Shown here one piece after another: positions 43,616 through 52,627 of a stretch of DNA of 64,000 nucleotides; position 1 is the stretch's first letter, and every line of letters begins with the position of its first letter. Below the pieces are notes generated by a model. That model did not search any database and had not been told where the DNA came from. It saw nothing but the letters and a program-made list of their open reading frames with translations. Made by a program: the position numbers and the translations under genes. The DNA comes from CAVPWP01 sp050789285 (GTDB lineage Bacteria > Pseudomonadota > Alphaproteobacteria > Rhodobacterales > Rhodobacteraceae): positions 744,001 to 808,000 of the forward strand of contig NZ_JBOUVX010000001.1 in NCBI RefSeq assembly GCF_050789285.1. Direction: 5' to 3'.

Positions 43616-45352
43616 TCAGGCAGAGAATTCGGCACGCACCTCGGCCTTAAGGTCCTTGCGCAGGATCTTTCCGATCGGCGACTTCGGCAGGGCATCGCGA
43701 AAGACGACGGACTTGGGCACCTTGTAGTCGGCAAGCAGCGTCCTGCAGTGGCGCTGGATGTCGTCCTTGGTCAGCTCGCCCGGGTGATCGGGATTCTTCA
43801 CCACATAGGCGCGCACGGCCTCGCCCGAGCGGGCATCGGGAATGGCGACGACGGCGGCCTCGAGCACGGCTTCCATCCGGGCCAGGGCGGCCTCGACCTC
43901 GTTGGGATAGACGTTGAAGCCTGAGACGAGGACAAGGTCCTTCTTGCGGTCGACGATGCGCAGGAAGCCGTCGTCGTCCATCACCGCGACGTCGCCGGTG
44001 TGCAGCCAGCCGTTCTCGATCGTGGCCGCGGTGTCGCCCTCGCGCTGCCAGTAGCCCTTCATCACCTGCCGGCCACGCACGATCAGTTCGCCCGGCGCCC
44101 CCGGCGGCACGGGCTTGCCGTCGTCGTCGACCAGAAGCACGTCGCAGCCCGGCACCGGAACCCCGATGCTGCCCGGCCGCGCCCGGTCGTCGAGCGGGTT
44201 GAAGCTGACGAGCGGCGAGGTCTCGGTCAGGCCATAGCCTTCGGCGATCTGGGTGCCGGTCATCACGCGCCAGCGCGTGGCCACGGCCTCGTGCAGGGCG
44301 GTTCCCCCGGCCAGCGCCGCGCGCAGGTGCCGCGGCGGGTAGGCGGCGAACCATTCCTCGTTCATCAGGCCGTTGAACAGCGTGTTCACCCCGGTGATGC
44401 AGGTGATCGGGTAGTTCTCGATCGCGCGTTGCAGGTTCTGCACCGGCCGGGGCGAGGGGACCAGGATGTTGCGCGCGCCGAGGTCGAAGAAGGTGATCAG
44501 GTTCACCGTGAAGGCGAAGATGTGATACAGCGGCAGCGCCGTCAGCACCTGGTCGTCGCGCCTCAGCATCCCGCCCGAGACCGCCTTCACCTGTTCGAGA
44601 TTGGCCAGGATGTTGCCATGGGTCAGCATCGCGCCCTTCGCCACGCCGGTCGTGCCGCCGGTGTATTGCAGAAGCGCCAGATCATCGGGGCCTGTCGCCG
44701 CCCACATCTCGCGCACGTCGATCCTGTGCGCGCGGCCCTTGGACAGGGCGTCCCCAAGGCGCAGCGTCGCCACCTCGAGCTGGGGCACCGGCGGCAGGAC
44801 CTTGTTCCAGTATTTCTGGACGCCACGCACCACGCTCCGGGGCACACGGGGAAAGAACTCGGGCACGCCCGCAAGGACCACGGTGCCGATGCCGGTCTTC
44901 GGCACCACCTCGGCCAGCTTGTCGGCGAACATGTCCACCAGGACCAGGACTTTCGCGCCCGAGTCGTTGAACTGGTGGATCATCTCGCTTGCGGTGTAGA
45001 GCGGGTTGGTGTTGACCAGAACGCAGCCGGCCTTGGCGACGCCGAAGGCCACCACCGGGTAGGCAAGGCCATTGGGCAACTGCACCGCGACACGGTCGCC
45101 CGCCCGCAGGCCGCAGTCGCGATGAAGGTAGGCGGCGAAGGCGTCCGACATCTCGCTCACCTGGGCGTAGGTCAGGCTTCCATTCATGCCGTTGGGCACG
45201 ACGCAGGTGAAGGCGGTGCGGTCGCCGTTGCCGGCGCAGGCCGCCTGCACCAGGTCCGCAAGGCTGCGATGGCGCGGCTCGGGAAGGTCCTGCGGGATGG
45301 ACGTGCCGTAGGACGCCAGCCACGGGCGCGGCGGTTCTTGCACGCGGTTCAT
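43616..45352 (-). CDS. fadD: Long-chain fatty-acid-CoA ligase (AMP-dependent synthetase)
   Basis: Activates fatty acids to acyl-CoA through an acyl-adenylate. The 578-residue protein carries the AMP-binding motif LQYTGGTTGVAKGAMLTHGN, IAEGYGLTETSPLVSF and the C-terminal GWLHTGDVAVMDDDGF and DRKKDLVLVSGFNVYPNEVE motifs of FadD-type enzymes; the catalytic Lys is in PKSPIGKILRKDLK. The start at 45352 has the strong ribosome binding site GGGAGGAG. The chain-length specificity is not readable. First gene of a probable operon with the BASS transporter gene. Confidence 0.94.
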   Translation of the reverse strand: MNRVQEPPRPWLASYGTSIPQDLPEPRHRSLADLVQAACAGNGDRTAFTCVVPNGMNGSLTYAQVSEMSDAFAAYLHRDCGLRAGDRVAVQLPNGLAYPVVAFGVAKAGCVLVNTNPLYTASEMIHQFNDSGAKVLVLVDMFADKLAEVVPKTGIGTVVLAGVPEFFPRVPRSVVRGVQKYWNKVLPPVPQLEVATLRLGDALSKGRAHRIDVREMWAATGPDDLALLQYTGGTTGVAKGAMLTHGNILANLEQVKAVSGGMLRRDDQVLTALPLYHIFAFTVNLITFFDLGARNILVPSPRPVQNLQRAIENYPITCITGVNTLFNGLMNEEWFAAYPPRHLRAALAGGTALHEAVATRWRVMTGTQIAEGYGLTETSPLVSFNPLDDRARPGSIGVPVPGCDVLLVDDDGKPVPPGAPGELIVRGRQVMKGYWQREGDTAATIENGWLHTGDVAVMDDDGFLRIVDRKKDLVLVSGFNVYPNEVEAALARMEAVLEAAVVAIPDARSGEAVRAYVVKNPDHPGELTKDDIQRHCRTLLADYKVPKSVVFRDALPKSPIGKILRKDLKAEVRAEFSA

Positions 45353-45799
45353 CGCTCCTCCCTGCGCGTTCTTTGCGACGCTGACCTTCCCCATCGGGCC
45401 GGGATGTTGGGCAGGGTGCGCGCCTTGGCGCGGACCTGCGCACGGACCCCTTGATCCGAGTGTTGCGTGACGATGCTGTCGTCCGGGTCCGAAGTCCAGT
45501 CCTTGCAGATGAATTCGTTGCGGGACGCTGCGTCCTGCCGTCAGGCCCGCCGCCAAATCAAGGGCAGCGCGCCGCGCGGCGCGCATTGGAACGGTCGGTC
45601 AGGGGGATTTTGGCTCCGGCGGTAGGGGCCGGAGCGGACGGCCCAAGTCCTTGAAATTGCTGCGCGGTTTGTCGCCGACTCCTGCGCGACTCCCGGTTTT
45701 GCCACGTCACGAGACACCATCTGTGCCAGGAAGGCAATTGCTCTAATGCCCGCGCCCGACAAGGGCAGGGGATCCGGTCCCGGTGCGGGGCGGCAGCAG
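45353..45799. other. 447-bp gap at the core/island border; no gene seen
   Basis: Between the fadD start and the ASCH-protein stop. I find no tRNA, integrase, insertion-sequence end or long direct repeat. Short frames on both strands have no recognisable content. The region presumably holds the fadD promoter and the left edge of the defence island; the exact junction cannot be fixed from this window. Confidence 0.5.
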
Positions 45800-46687
45800 T
45801 CAGATGTCCCCGCGCTCGAGCCGGACGCGATAGGATCGCGCGCCCGTCTGTTCGATCACCACGGTATCGCCCGCACGCGCGCCGGTCCTCTCGAAGAAGG
45901 TGCGGATCCAGCCGCGGCTCCGGAAGATCCTTTTCGTGCCGTCGATGTCGGTGATCGCGGGCATCGCCCCTCCCCAGTCGATGGTGACCGTCCCGGGAGC
46001 GCTGCTCGCAGCGTTCGAACCCCCGACGGCATCTGCTGGGAAAGCTGCAACAAGCTCTCGCAGGTAGAAGTGGGCGTTGCGAAGGTTGCCGTCCGAGAGC
46101 ACCGTCCGCCCGATCACACGGTCGACACCTGAAATTTGTCCCCCGGCGCCGGCCGGCTCCTCGCTCAGCGCGGCACGGTCGAGAAAGGACACCCCTGTGC
46201 GTTGTGCCAGGCGGGGAGGGCGGCTTCGCGTCATCTCCCGAGCGGGCGCGGAGCGCGGCGTCGTGGCCTCTTCGAGGAGGGCGGGCAGGTCCATCTCCAG
46301 TATCGCATCGGCCAATGCTTCTTGCGCTTCCCGGTCAAGCTCCACCCAGATCACGGCGCCCGGGTTGTGACGATAGGGCACGGGTTCCGGAAGCAGGAAG
46401 ACGTCGGCGAGCTTCCACGGCACGGTCCATTTCGTGACCTCGCCTGAGCGGATCATCGCGCCGGGAATCCGGTGGAGGGCCTCCGTCTCGAGCATTTCGT
46501 CGGGTGTCAGAGCCTCACCGACATCGACGAGGCGAGCAATCCCCTGCACAGCGCCCGAGCCCTTCGCGATGAGACCGAACCAGCCGCGATACGACGTGCC
46601 CTGCGACCGCATCTCCCACGTCTTCTCGCCGGAGAGAATGTGCCCGATCCACGGCTCCGCGATGATCAGACCTTTGGTTACGGCCAT
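45800..46687 (-). CDS. ASCH-domain protein with a C-terminal B3-like domain (putative)
   Basis: A 295-residue protein. Residues ~1-130 are an ASCH (PUA-like) domain: GLIIAEPWIGHILSGEKTWEMRS carries the family's Trp/Glu pattern at the start, and VTKWTVPWKLADVFLLPEPV its end. ASCH domains bind RNA or modified nucleotides. The C-terminal ~110 residues include GNLRNAHFYLRELVAAFP and RSRGWIRTFFERTGARAGDTVVIE, resembling a B3-like nucleic-acid-binding fold (inference). The start at 46687 matches ASCH N-termini, although the ribosome binding site is poor. First gene of the island; possibly an RNA-sensing or modified-base-sensing component. Confidence 0.75.
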   Translation of the reverse strand: MAVTKGLIIAEPWIGHILSGEKTWEMRSQGTSYRGWFGLIAKGSGAVQGIARLVDVGEALTPDEMLETEALHRIPGAMIRSGEVTKWTVPWKLADVFLLPEPVPYRHNPGAVIWVELDREAQEALADAILEMDLPALLEEATTPRSAPAREMTRSRPPRLAQRTGVSFLDRAALSEEPAGAGGQISGVDRVIGRTVLSDGNLRNAHFYLRELVAAFPADAVGGSNAASSAPGTVTIDWGGAMPAITDIDGTKRIFRSRGWIRTFFERTGARAGDTVVIEQTGARSYRVRLERGDI

Positions 46688-47258
46688 GACGGAGAATGTC
46701 CCTTGTTTCTGGTGACCTGACTGCGCCCTGAAAGTGATGACCGGTCTTGACCGAGTCGAGCAAGAGAATGCCTCGCACCATTTGAACACTGCCAACAAGC
46801 CTGAAGACTGAGAGCCGAGGCCATTACTCCATGTGGGCGGTAAGGTTGCTCCGCATTTTGTGCATGAGAACCATGGATAGCCCGTTCGATGATCGCCCGG
46901 CTCTGCCCTTTCAAACGACATCCCTTCCGTGATGGCGTCCGGGGAGCAGAACGCGGTGACCCACAGTTCAATCCAATACGAACGACGTCGCTCCGGTTCG
47001 CAACGTCTGTGCCATTATTCTCCAGGTGGCCAAGCTGGCTGCAGCTGGCCCGATGATGCGCGACATGCTGGCGGTTATTCGCCGTTCACCCGCTATCCGG
47101 GTCGAAATCCGTGCTGGGGGAGGATAGCCGTTTGGCACCAGACACTTATTCGGCTTGTCCTTGATCTCGCCACAATGGTGATTCAAGTTGCACCAGACCG
47201 TTGGATGGCATCCGCAAGCGTCCGTCAGATTCGAAAACTCAGTAAGTGAAATACGTCC
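46688..47258. other. 571-bp gap upstream of the Hsp70-like gene; possible decayed gene
   Basis: No intact gene is supported. On the plus strand a stop-bounded frame from 46960 to 47127 reads VQSNTNDVAPVRNVCAIIL and ends IRRSPAIRVEIRAGGG before a TAG; it has no start with a ribosome binding site and may be the 3' remnant of a lost gene. The promoter of the Hsp70 cassette is expected between 47128 and 47258, but no consensus -35/-10 pair stands out. Confidence 0.4.
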
Positions 47259-49697
47259 ATGACCACACCCCGCCCCGGTGACGGAGGAACTTGGCTTGTC
47301 CGACCTCAGCCTGGTCTCGCACAGCGTCTCGATACCTTCGACGGGATCGCATTCCTCGGGGTGGATTTCGGCACCTCCACCACGGTCGTTAGTCTTGTTG
47401 TCCGCGATGAGTCGGGACGCTCGATCGCTGTCCGGCCACTCGTTATTTCGCAGCCGAGCCAGCATGGCGGCGTCGTGCGTGACGAGATCGTCAGCACTGT
47501 GCTTGCCTTCCGTAATGACACGCTTCTTTTTGGTCGGGACGCATACAACCTGCGATCCCGGCTGACTGAAGGCCGCAACTGCTTCTCGTCGTTCAAGATG
47601 GGATTGGGTCTCGACCTTGGGCCGGAGTATGGGGCCACGGCCCTTCCAGCTGGGCGTGTGCCAGGCGTCACCATCGAACGCCCAGCCGATGCCGCGCGCG
47701 AGTTCTTCAAGCTGCTGACCGCAGCAGTACATGATGAACTTAAACAACTCGGACTTACACGTGGAGCCCGCTTCGCTTTCTCGGTGCCCGCGGCCTTTCA
47801 GGCCAACCAGCGGCGTGACCTGCTGGCTGCCATCCGCGGCTGCGGGATCGAAGTAGATGAGAACTGTCTCATCGACGAACCGAATGCGGCATTCCTCAGC
47901 TACGTCCACGAAGCGGCCCGCGCACCGGATGGTCAGGACCTTCTTGTCCGAGCCAAGGCCGGCAAAATCAGCGTTCTCGTCTATGATCTGGGCGCCGGAA
48001 CGTGCGACGTATCAGTCTTGGACTTTTCTGTCTCGGGCGAAAGGGTGACGTCCCGCAATAGAGCGATCTCCAAGTTTACCGCCTTGGGCGGCGATGACAT
48101 CGACCGCGAGATCGCGCGGCGGATCCTTGTTGACCAGCTGCGGCAGGCCGACGGTTCGAAGGTCGAACTCACGGCCCTCGACATCGAGGAGAAGGTGGTC
48201 CCGGCGCTCGCCCCCGCAGCAGAGAAGCTCAAGGTGACGATCTCAAAAATGATGGCCGATCGGAGCGTCGGACGCCTCGACGAAGTCCGGCGTCTGCCAG
48301 ACCTGATCTTTGAGACCCAGTCAGTGCCGCCCTTCAAGCTGCGCGGCGCTGTGGTCGGAATCGAGACCCCAACCCTTTCGCTTCACCAGTTCATCGACAT
48401 CCTGGATCCCTTCTGCGGACCTCGAAGCGGAGCGGACGACAGCCGTCACCTTGTCGGTCCCGTTCATGACGTCCTCGACAAGGCTGCGCTCGATCCCGGC
48501 GAGGTGGATGCGGTGCTGTTCATCGGGGGCAGCGCCCAAAACCCGCTAATCCGGGCGGCGGTGATGGACGCCTTCCCGCCAGAGGTTCGGGAGGTAGTCC
48601 CGCGTAACCTTCGCGCGCTTGTGTCCCAGGGGGCGGCTATTCACAGCTTGGGCCTGCACGGGTTCGGCTTCGACTTCATTGCTCCGATCACCTCAGAGGC
48701 GATCTCGGTGGTGACGCGCGGCGGCGTACTGGAAACTCTGATCCCAGCGTCGACGCCGGTCCCGACCGACGCGCCATTCGTCATCGAATTGTCGATCCCG
48801 GAAGACGGCCAGCGGCAGCTTGACGTACCAATCTGTTCTGGCGGTCGCGACCGGATCGTCGGGATCGTGTCGGTCAAGCCAGTGGGCACCAGCGGCTTTG
48901 CGCGTGGGGATGCAGTTGCGGTCACCGGACGGCTGAGCAAGGAAAAGTTGCTGGACATCTCCGTGGCCGTGGCGGGGCGGACGGCCCGGGCGGAGATCCT
49001 GAACCCACTCTCAAATGCGGCGACTTCACCGGCGGAGTTGGCCATGTTGCGCGAGCGGCAGCGCTTCAATGAGTCTATGCTTCGAAATAGCGGTCGGCCC
49101 GAGGCGAGCGTGGTCCTTGCCTACAGTAAGGCCGCCGCCAAGGCCGGTGAGCACGAGTTGGCCGCCGATCTTCTGGTCGCGCTCGAGCGGATCACGCCGG
49201 GAAGCGACCACGCGACCAACATCTGCTATCACTACTCGATGGCTGGACGGGGCAGGGTGAGCCATGAATGGGCGGCCATTGCCCACCGGCGGAAGCCGAC
49301 TGCTCTAACTGCGCATAACCTTGCCTGCGGCGAGAGAGACGCGGCCACGAAGGAGCGGCTCTTGCGGGAGGCGCTCGACCGTGACCCTGACTACACGTCC
49401 TCAGCGGCAATGCTCGCCAAAATGATTGAGGGTCGAAGCCCGGGAGAGGCGCGGCAGCTGCATGAGGGGATCGTCGCGGTGCTCGCGCCCGAGATGCACT
49501 CTCGGGACACGGACCTTCACGAGTTGCGACGCCTACGCGACGCAGCCCGCGCGACAGGTCAGGACATGATCGCAGACCAAGCCTCGGGCGAGATCGAGCG
49601 GCGCGAGCGAGAGGTTGCGACGCACAATGCAGTCTTCGACGAAGGCAACCTGGCGGAGGGCCGAGGCGACGGACGGCTGCTCGGGCGCGAGTACTGA
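47259..49697 (+). CDS. Hsp70/DnaK-like ATPase with helical-repeat C-terminus
   Basis: An 812-residue protein. The actin-fold ATPase domain has phosphate-1 VDFGTSTTVV (~35-44), the EPNAAF segment (~207-212), phosphate-2 YDLGAGTCDVSVLDF (~242-256) and the adenosine motif FIGGSAQNPLIRAAV (~421-435). A beta-rich part resembling the Hsp70 substrate domain follows (to ~600), but instead of a DnaK lid there is a helical TPR-like region (~640-790: YSKAAAKAGEHELAADLLVAL, LLREALDRDPDYTSSA). There is no EEVD-type tail. First gene of a coupled cassette; the helicase gene starts 2 nt after its stop. A remodelling or sensing role in phage defence is inference from context. Confidence 0.88.
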   Translation: MTTPRPGDGGTWLVRPQPGLAQRLDTFDGIAFLGVDFGTSTTVVSLVVRDESGRSIAVRPLVISQPSQHGGVVRDEIVSTVLAFRNDTLLFGRDAYNLRSRLTEGRNCFSSFKMGLGLDLGPEYGATALPAGRVPGVTIERPADAAREFFKLLTAAVHDELKQLGLTRGARFAFSVPAAFQANQRRDLLAAIRGCGIEVDENCLIDEPNAAFLSYVHEAARAPDGQDLLVRAKAGKISVLVYDLGAGTCDVSVLDFSVSGERVTSRNRAISKFTALGGDDIDREIARRILVDQLRQADGSKVELTALDIEEKVVPALAPAAEKLKVTISKMMADRSVGRLDEVRRLPDLIFETQSVPPFKLRGAVVGIETPTLSLHQFIDILDPFCGPRSGADDSRHLVGPVHDVLDKAALDPGEVDAVLFIGGSAQNPLIRAAVMDAFPPEVREVVPRNLRALVSQGAAIHSLGLHGFGFDFIAPITSEAISVVTRGGVLETLIPASTPVPTDAPFVIELSIPEDGQRQLDVPICSGGRDRIVGIVSVKPVGTSGFARGDAVAVTGRLSKEKLLDISVAVAGRTARAEILNPLSNAATSPAELAMLRERQRFNESMLRNSGRPEASVVLAYSKAAAKAGEHELAADLLVALERITPGSDHATNICYHYSMAGRGRVSHEWAAIAHRRKPTALTAHNLACGERDAATKERLLREALDRDPDYTSSAAMLAKMIEGRSPGEARQLHEGIVAVLAPEMHSRDTDLHELRRLRDAARATGQDMIADQASGEIERREREVATHNAVFDEGNLAEGRGDGRLLGREY

Positions 49698-49698
49698 A

Positions 49699-50874
49699 AT
49701 GACCTGGTTCAAGACGGCAAGTGACCTCAGCCAGTTGCAGCTAAGGGTGGTCGAGCAGGCCGTAGACAAGATCCGCGCTACGCCGGACGGAGCCGTTTTC
49801 TGGGTCCAGGGTGGCGCGGGCTCGGGGAAAACCATCGTGCTCGCCCATATCGCGCGACGACTGAAGGCCGAGAACCCAGGTCTGCACATGGTTTTCCTGA
49901 CCTACACCCATGCGCTGGCAGGAATGATCCACCAGGCAGTAAGGGAGTCGGGTGCTCAATCGGAGGTGGATACCTACCTCAACTTCCTTCACCGGTCGCA
50001 CCGACGTGTTGACGTAATCCTGCTCGATGAGATCCAGGATGTGAAACGTGTCGATATCGAGGCGCTACGCCAGCGCTGCACCCACCTCGTGGTGGCAGGA
50101 GACTGCGAACAGCGCATCTACGAGGTCGCGAACACTGAGGCCGCGATCGACGAGGTGATCCAGTTCGAGAAAGGGCGCCTGCTTGAGCTTTTCCGGATCA
50201 CTCGGTTCATTGTGAGGGCCGTCAAGACAGTTCTTCCCAGTACCCATCTCGCTGAGAGTGACGTCCGGAAGTTGCGCGACGTCACGGCCGTAGTGAAGCG
50301 GTTCGACAGCTCAAGTCGCGAGGCCCGGTGGACCTACGAAGAAGCCTTTGCGATGGCGAGGCCGAAATATCCCTCGGCCATCCTCCTGCCGAACCATCGC
50401 GCGATCACCGATTTCTGCTACGAGTTGGCCAAAGATCTGGGAAACGCCGCGAGCTACTCAAAGATAGAAGTGAGGAACGGCCGGCTCGATTATCGTGAGT
50501 TGAACTCCCATTTCGACTCTCACCGCATACCGGTGCGTTACTTCGGCAACGGAATTGGCGACCTCGCGGACGCTGACGGTCGCCCATTGGTTTTTATCAT
50601 GACTTACCACAGTTCAAAGGGGCTCGATTTCGACGTCGTGCACATGCCGGGGCTGGTATCCAGCATGCAGATCGTGCCAGCGCGTGCATTGCTCGAAGCG
50701 CCGGACCTCGACCGAACAGTCTTCTTTGTCGCCATGACCCGCTCGAGAGAGCGTTTGGTCATGACCTATTCAGGCACTCGTGCGCATCCGCTCGTCGAAG
50801 GCCTGCCGCGGGACGCGGTGGCGTTCAGCGAGGACGTGGGGGCATCGGCTGAGGTGGAGGAGGATCTGTTTTGA
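49699..50874 (+). CDS. Compact UvrD/Rep-like superfamily 1 helicase
   Basis: A 391-residue helicase, about half the length of UvrD. Motifs: Walker A GGAGSGKT (38-45), Walker B LLDEIQD (108-114), motif III AGDCEQRIYE (~133-142), motif V YHSSKGLDF (303-311) and motif VI VAMTRSRERL (344-353). The short spacing leaves no room for the usual 1B and 2B insertions, so it may act on a defined partner or substrate. The ATG at 49699 is chosen because it is separated from the Hsp70 stop by one base and gives MTWFKTASDLSQLQL, directly before the Q-motif region; an upstream in-frame start at 49615 would overlap the Hsp70 gene. Confidence 0.88.
   Translation: MTWFKTASDLSQLQLRVVEQAVDKIRATPDGAVFWVQGGAGSGKTIVLAHIARRLKAENPGLHMVFLTYTHALAGMIHQAVRESGAQSEVDTYLNFLHRSHRRVDVILLDEIQDVKRVDIEALRQRCTHLVVAGDCEQRIYEVANTEAAIDEVIQFEKGRLLELFRITRFIVRAVKTVLPSTHLAESDVRKLRDVTAVVKRFDSSSREARWTYEEAFAMARPKYPSAILLPNHRAITDFCYELAKDLGNAASYSKIEVRNGRLDYRELNSHFDSHRIPVRYFGNGIGDLADADGRPLVFIMTYHSSKGLDFDVVHMPGLVSSMQIVPARALLEAPDLDRTVFFVAMTRSRERLVMTYSGTRAHPLVEGLPRDAVAFSEDVGASAEVEEDLF
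50856..50864 (+). promoter_or_regulatory. Strong ribosome binding site fixing a TTG start
   Basis: GGAGGAGGA ends 6 nt before the TTG at 50871-50873, inside the last codons of the helicase gene. TTGA overlaps the helicase stop, so the rare TTG start is well supported; no other start codon in the frame has a comparable site. Confidence 0.8.
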
Positions 50875-52310
50875 CGTCTCTGGAAGCCGTCACGCTCAGC
50901 TATTTGGAATGGGTCCGGCTGATCGGGACTGGGACCATTCGTCTCGATGAGAGGCGGATATTCCGATGGAGGCATGATCGGGTGGATCCCGTCGATGTGG
51001 TTTGTAACCTCATGCTTGGTGCGCCCGACCTCGGGACCTCCTCCACAGGGTTTGTCCTTGCGATGCTCAAGCCGGAGCTATTGGACCAGTTACGAACGGG
51101 CGATCTCTACCTCGGACAGCGCCTTCATCTTGAGGCGGTTCGCTCATTCCATTCCTTTAGCGAGGCGGCCCTGGCCGTCCATCGTCATGACGCCGAGGCA
51201 GCGGGCCTCACGATCGACCTCACCCCACTTGCCGCGGGATGGGCGGAGTGGGTGTTGGCCGTGGAGGCGGCGGACCGTCGTGCCCGGGGAGAGTCTCTTC
51301 TGGCGATCCTTGACGTGCCGCCGTGCGACCATTTCGTCAGAATTGCTGCGTGGCTAAAGGAGCGCGAACAGTGCATTGTGGATGATGACATTGCCCGGTC
51401 CCGCGACAGCATGTTCTTCGGCTGGGCCTGCGTTCTCAATTCTCAGAAGATCATTAGCGGCGCAGCGCCAAGTCTCCCACCCGACGTCAAGGAAGAAGCG
51501 GACGCTCTGCGGCGGGACTTCAATGTCGATCAACCCTTCCTGGCGCGAGCGCCGCTCCTGTCCAGGTTTGTTGGAAGCTTGGCCGGAGAAAGGGAGCAAC
51601 CGGCGTACCTTCTCGCGATGGCGTCGCTGAAGCAACACGAGCGCTACGTCATCAAGCGGGAAGGTGCCGCGCTGGACCTCCCCAGTCTGATGGACGACAT
51701 CCGCATTCTGAGCGCGCACGACCATGGGGCGGCCAGTCTGCTCGTCCAATCCCTCGGCGAGCGGCTGCCCGGAGAACTGATCCGCGCGCTGAAGGCGAAA
51801 GACATGAGCAGCGCCGGCGAAGCGAACGAGGCGTTGGCCTTGACGCAGGAGGAAGCTTCTCGGGCACAGATGCCTGTTGACGAGAAGGCAGATAAGCCCG
51901 CCCGCGATCTGCCGGAACCGCAACGTCTCCCGGGCGCGCTGAGCGTTCCCGACTTCTCAATCGAAACAGAGCACTCAAGTGGAGAGCTTGCCGGGAGTGC
52001 CCGCGAGACTGTGATGTTTGCCGAAGCCGAAGCTCCGACCGTCCTTTCTGGCGAGGCTGTGAGCGAGCCCTCGAAAAAGGTCGACGCGATGACCCAAGAG
52101 GCGGGACGCCCTCAAGTGGTCACGAATCTCGATCAGCCTGGTTTGGATTTTGGTCCTGAACCGCCGAAGCAGGAGGTTATGATTTCGCCATCGGCTGACA
52201 GCTCTGCCGGTCTCGTAAGCAAACAGAGGGCGGAGGACGGGCGCAAGCCAGCATTGAAGGCCCGCGGAAGGGTGGCGAAAAAAGCTGGGTCGAAGAAGAA
52301 GGAGAAATAG
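50871..52310 (+). CDS. Unknown 479-aa protein, cassette member, with disordered acidic linker and Lys-rich tail
   Basis: No family recognised. Residues ~1-310 look mostly helical (LEAVTLSYLEWVRLIGTGTI, LLDQLRTGDLYLGQRLHLEA, ALKQHERYVIKREG-type segments) without catalytic motifs. From ~320 to ~455 it is rich in Glu, Pro and Ser and probably disordered; the end is strongly basic (ARGRVAKKAGSKKKEK). The layout suggests an adaptor: a folded N-terminal module plus a nucleic-acid-binding tail (inference). The TTG start overlaps the helicase stop by 4 nt, so expression is tied to the helicase. Confidence 0.78.
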   Translation: MTSLEAVTLSYLEWVRLIGTGTIRLDERRIFRWRHDRVDPVDVVCNLMLGAPDLGTSSTGFVLAMLKPELLDQLRTGDLYLGQRLHLEAVRSFHSFSEAALAVHRHDAEAAGLTIDLTPLAAGWAEWVLAVEAADRRARGESLLAILDVPPCDHFVRIAAWLKEREQCIVDDDIARSRDSMFFGWACVLNSQKIISGAAPSLPPDVKEEADALRRDFNVDQPFLARAPLLSRFVGSLAGEREQPAYLLAMASLKQHERYVIKREGAALDLPSLMDDIRILSAHDHGAASLLVQSLGERLPGELIRALKAKDMSSAGEANEALALTQEEASRAQMPVDEKADKPARDLPEPQRLPGALSVPDFSIETEHSSGELAGSARETVMFAEAEAPTVLSGEAVSEPSKKVDAMTQEAGRPQVVTNLDQPGLDFGPEPPKQEVMISPSADSSAGLVSKQRAEDGRKPALKARGRVAKKAGSKKKEK

Positions 52311-52627
52311 CGGGGTTCTCCTCAGAGCCACGCGATGCAATTGATATCACCGTGCTTCAGGTTGAGAGGCCTTCTTCCGACCCTGGGCTATCCAACGCGA
52401 GACTTCAATCGACAGGGACGGTGATACTCCCGTCGCTGCGGTTCTCAAAGTCTCGAAGCCGTTCCATCGAACGCGCGGCCGGATCTGTCAGATAAATATG
52501 CGGCATCGCGTGACCGCCGCCGATGCAGTGAACGTGGAAGAGTCAGCTCCTTACAGGTACGATATCGTCGCACAACGAAACCTCAAGGCTGACAGCTCTG
52601 ACTCTAAATAGCGAGAATTCGGAAAAC
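52311..52627. other. 317-bp gap; short protein-like fragment on the minus strand
   Basis: No intact gene. On the minus strand a frame ending with TGA at 52405-52407 reads HCIGGGHAMPHIYLTD... RSMERLRDFENR ... ITVPVD; from the ATG at 52506 it would be only 33 residues, and no ribosome binding site precedes it. Composition looks coding, so it may be the 3' end of a decayed gene or a very small gene. Confidence 0.35.

Noticed and set aside
45353..45799. tRNA gene or integrase attachment site at the island's left edge
   Set aside because: Scanned for tRNA 3'-end (TTCGAA...CCA) and repeat signatures and found none.
46968..47909. Long minus-strand frame (313 codons) opposite the Hsp70-like gene
   Set aside because: It lies antisense to the ATPase domain whose motifs are clear, and its own translation has no domain pattern; a shadow frame in GC-rich DNA.
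49615..49698. Upstream start for the SF1 helicase
   Set aside because: It would overlap the end of the Hsp70-like gene by 83 bp; the ATG at 49699 one base after the stop is the natural coupled start.
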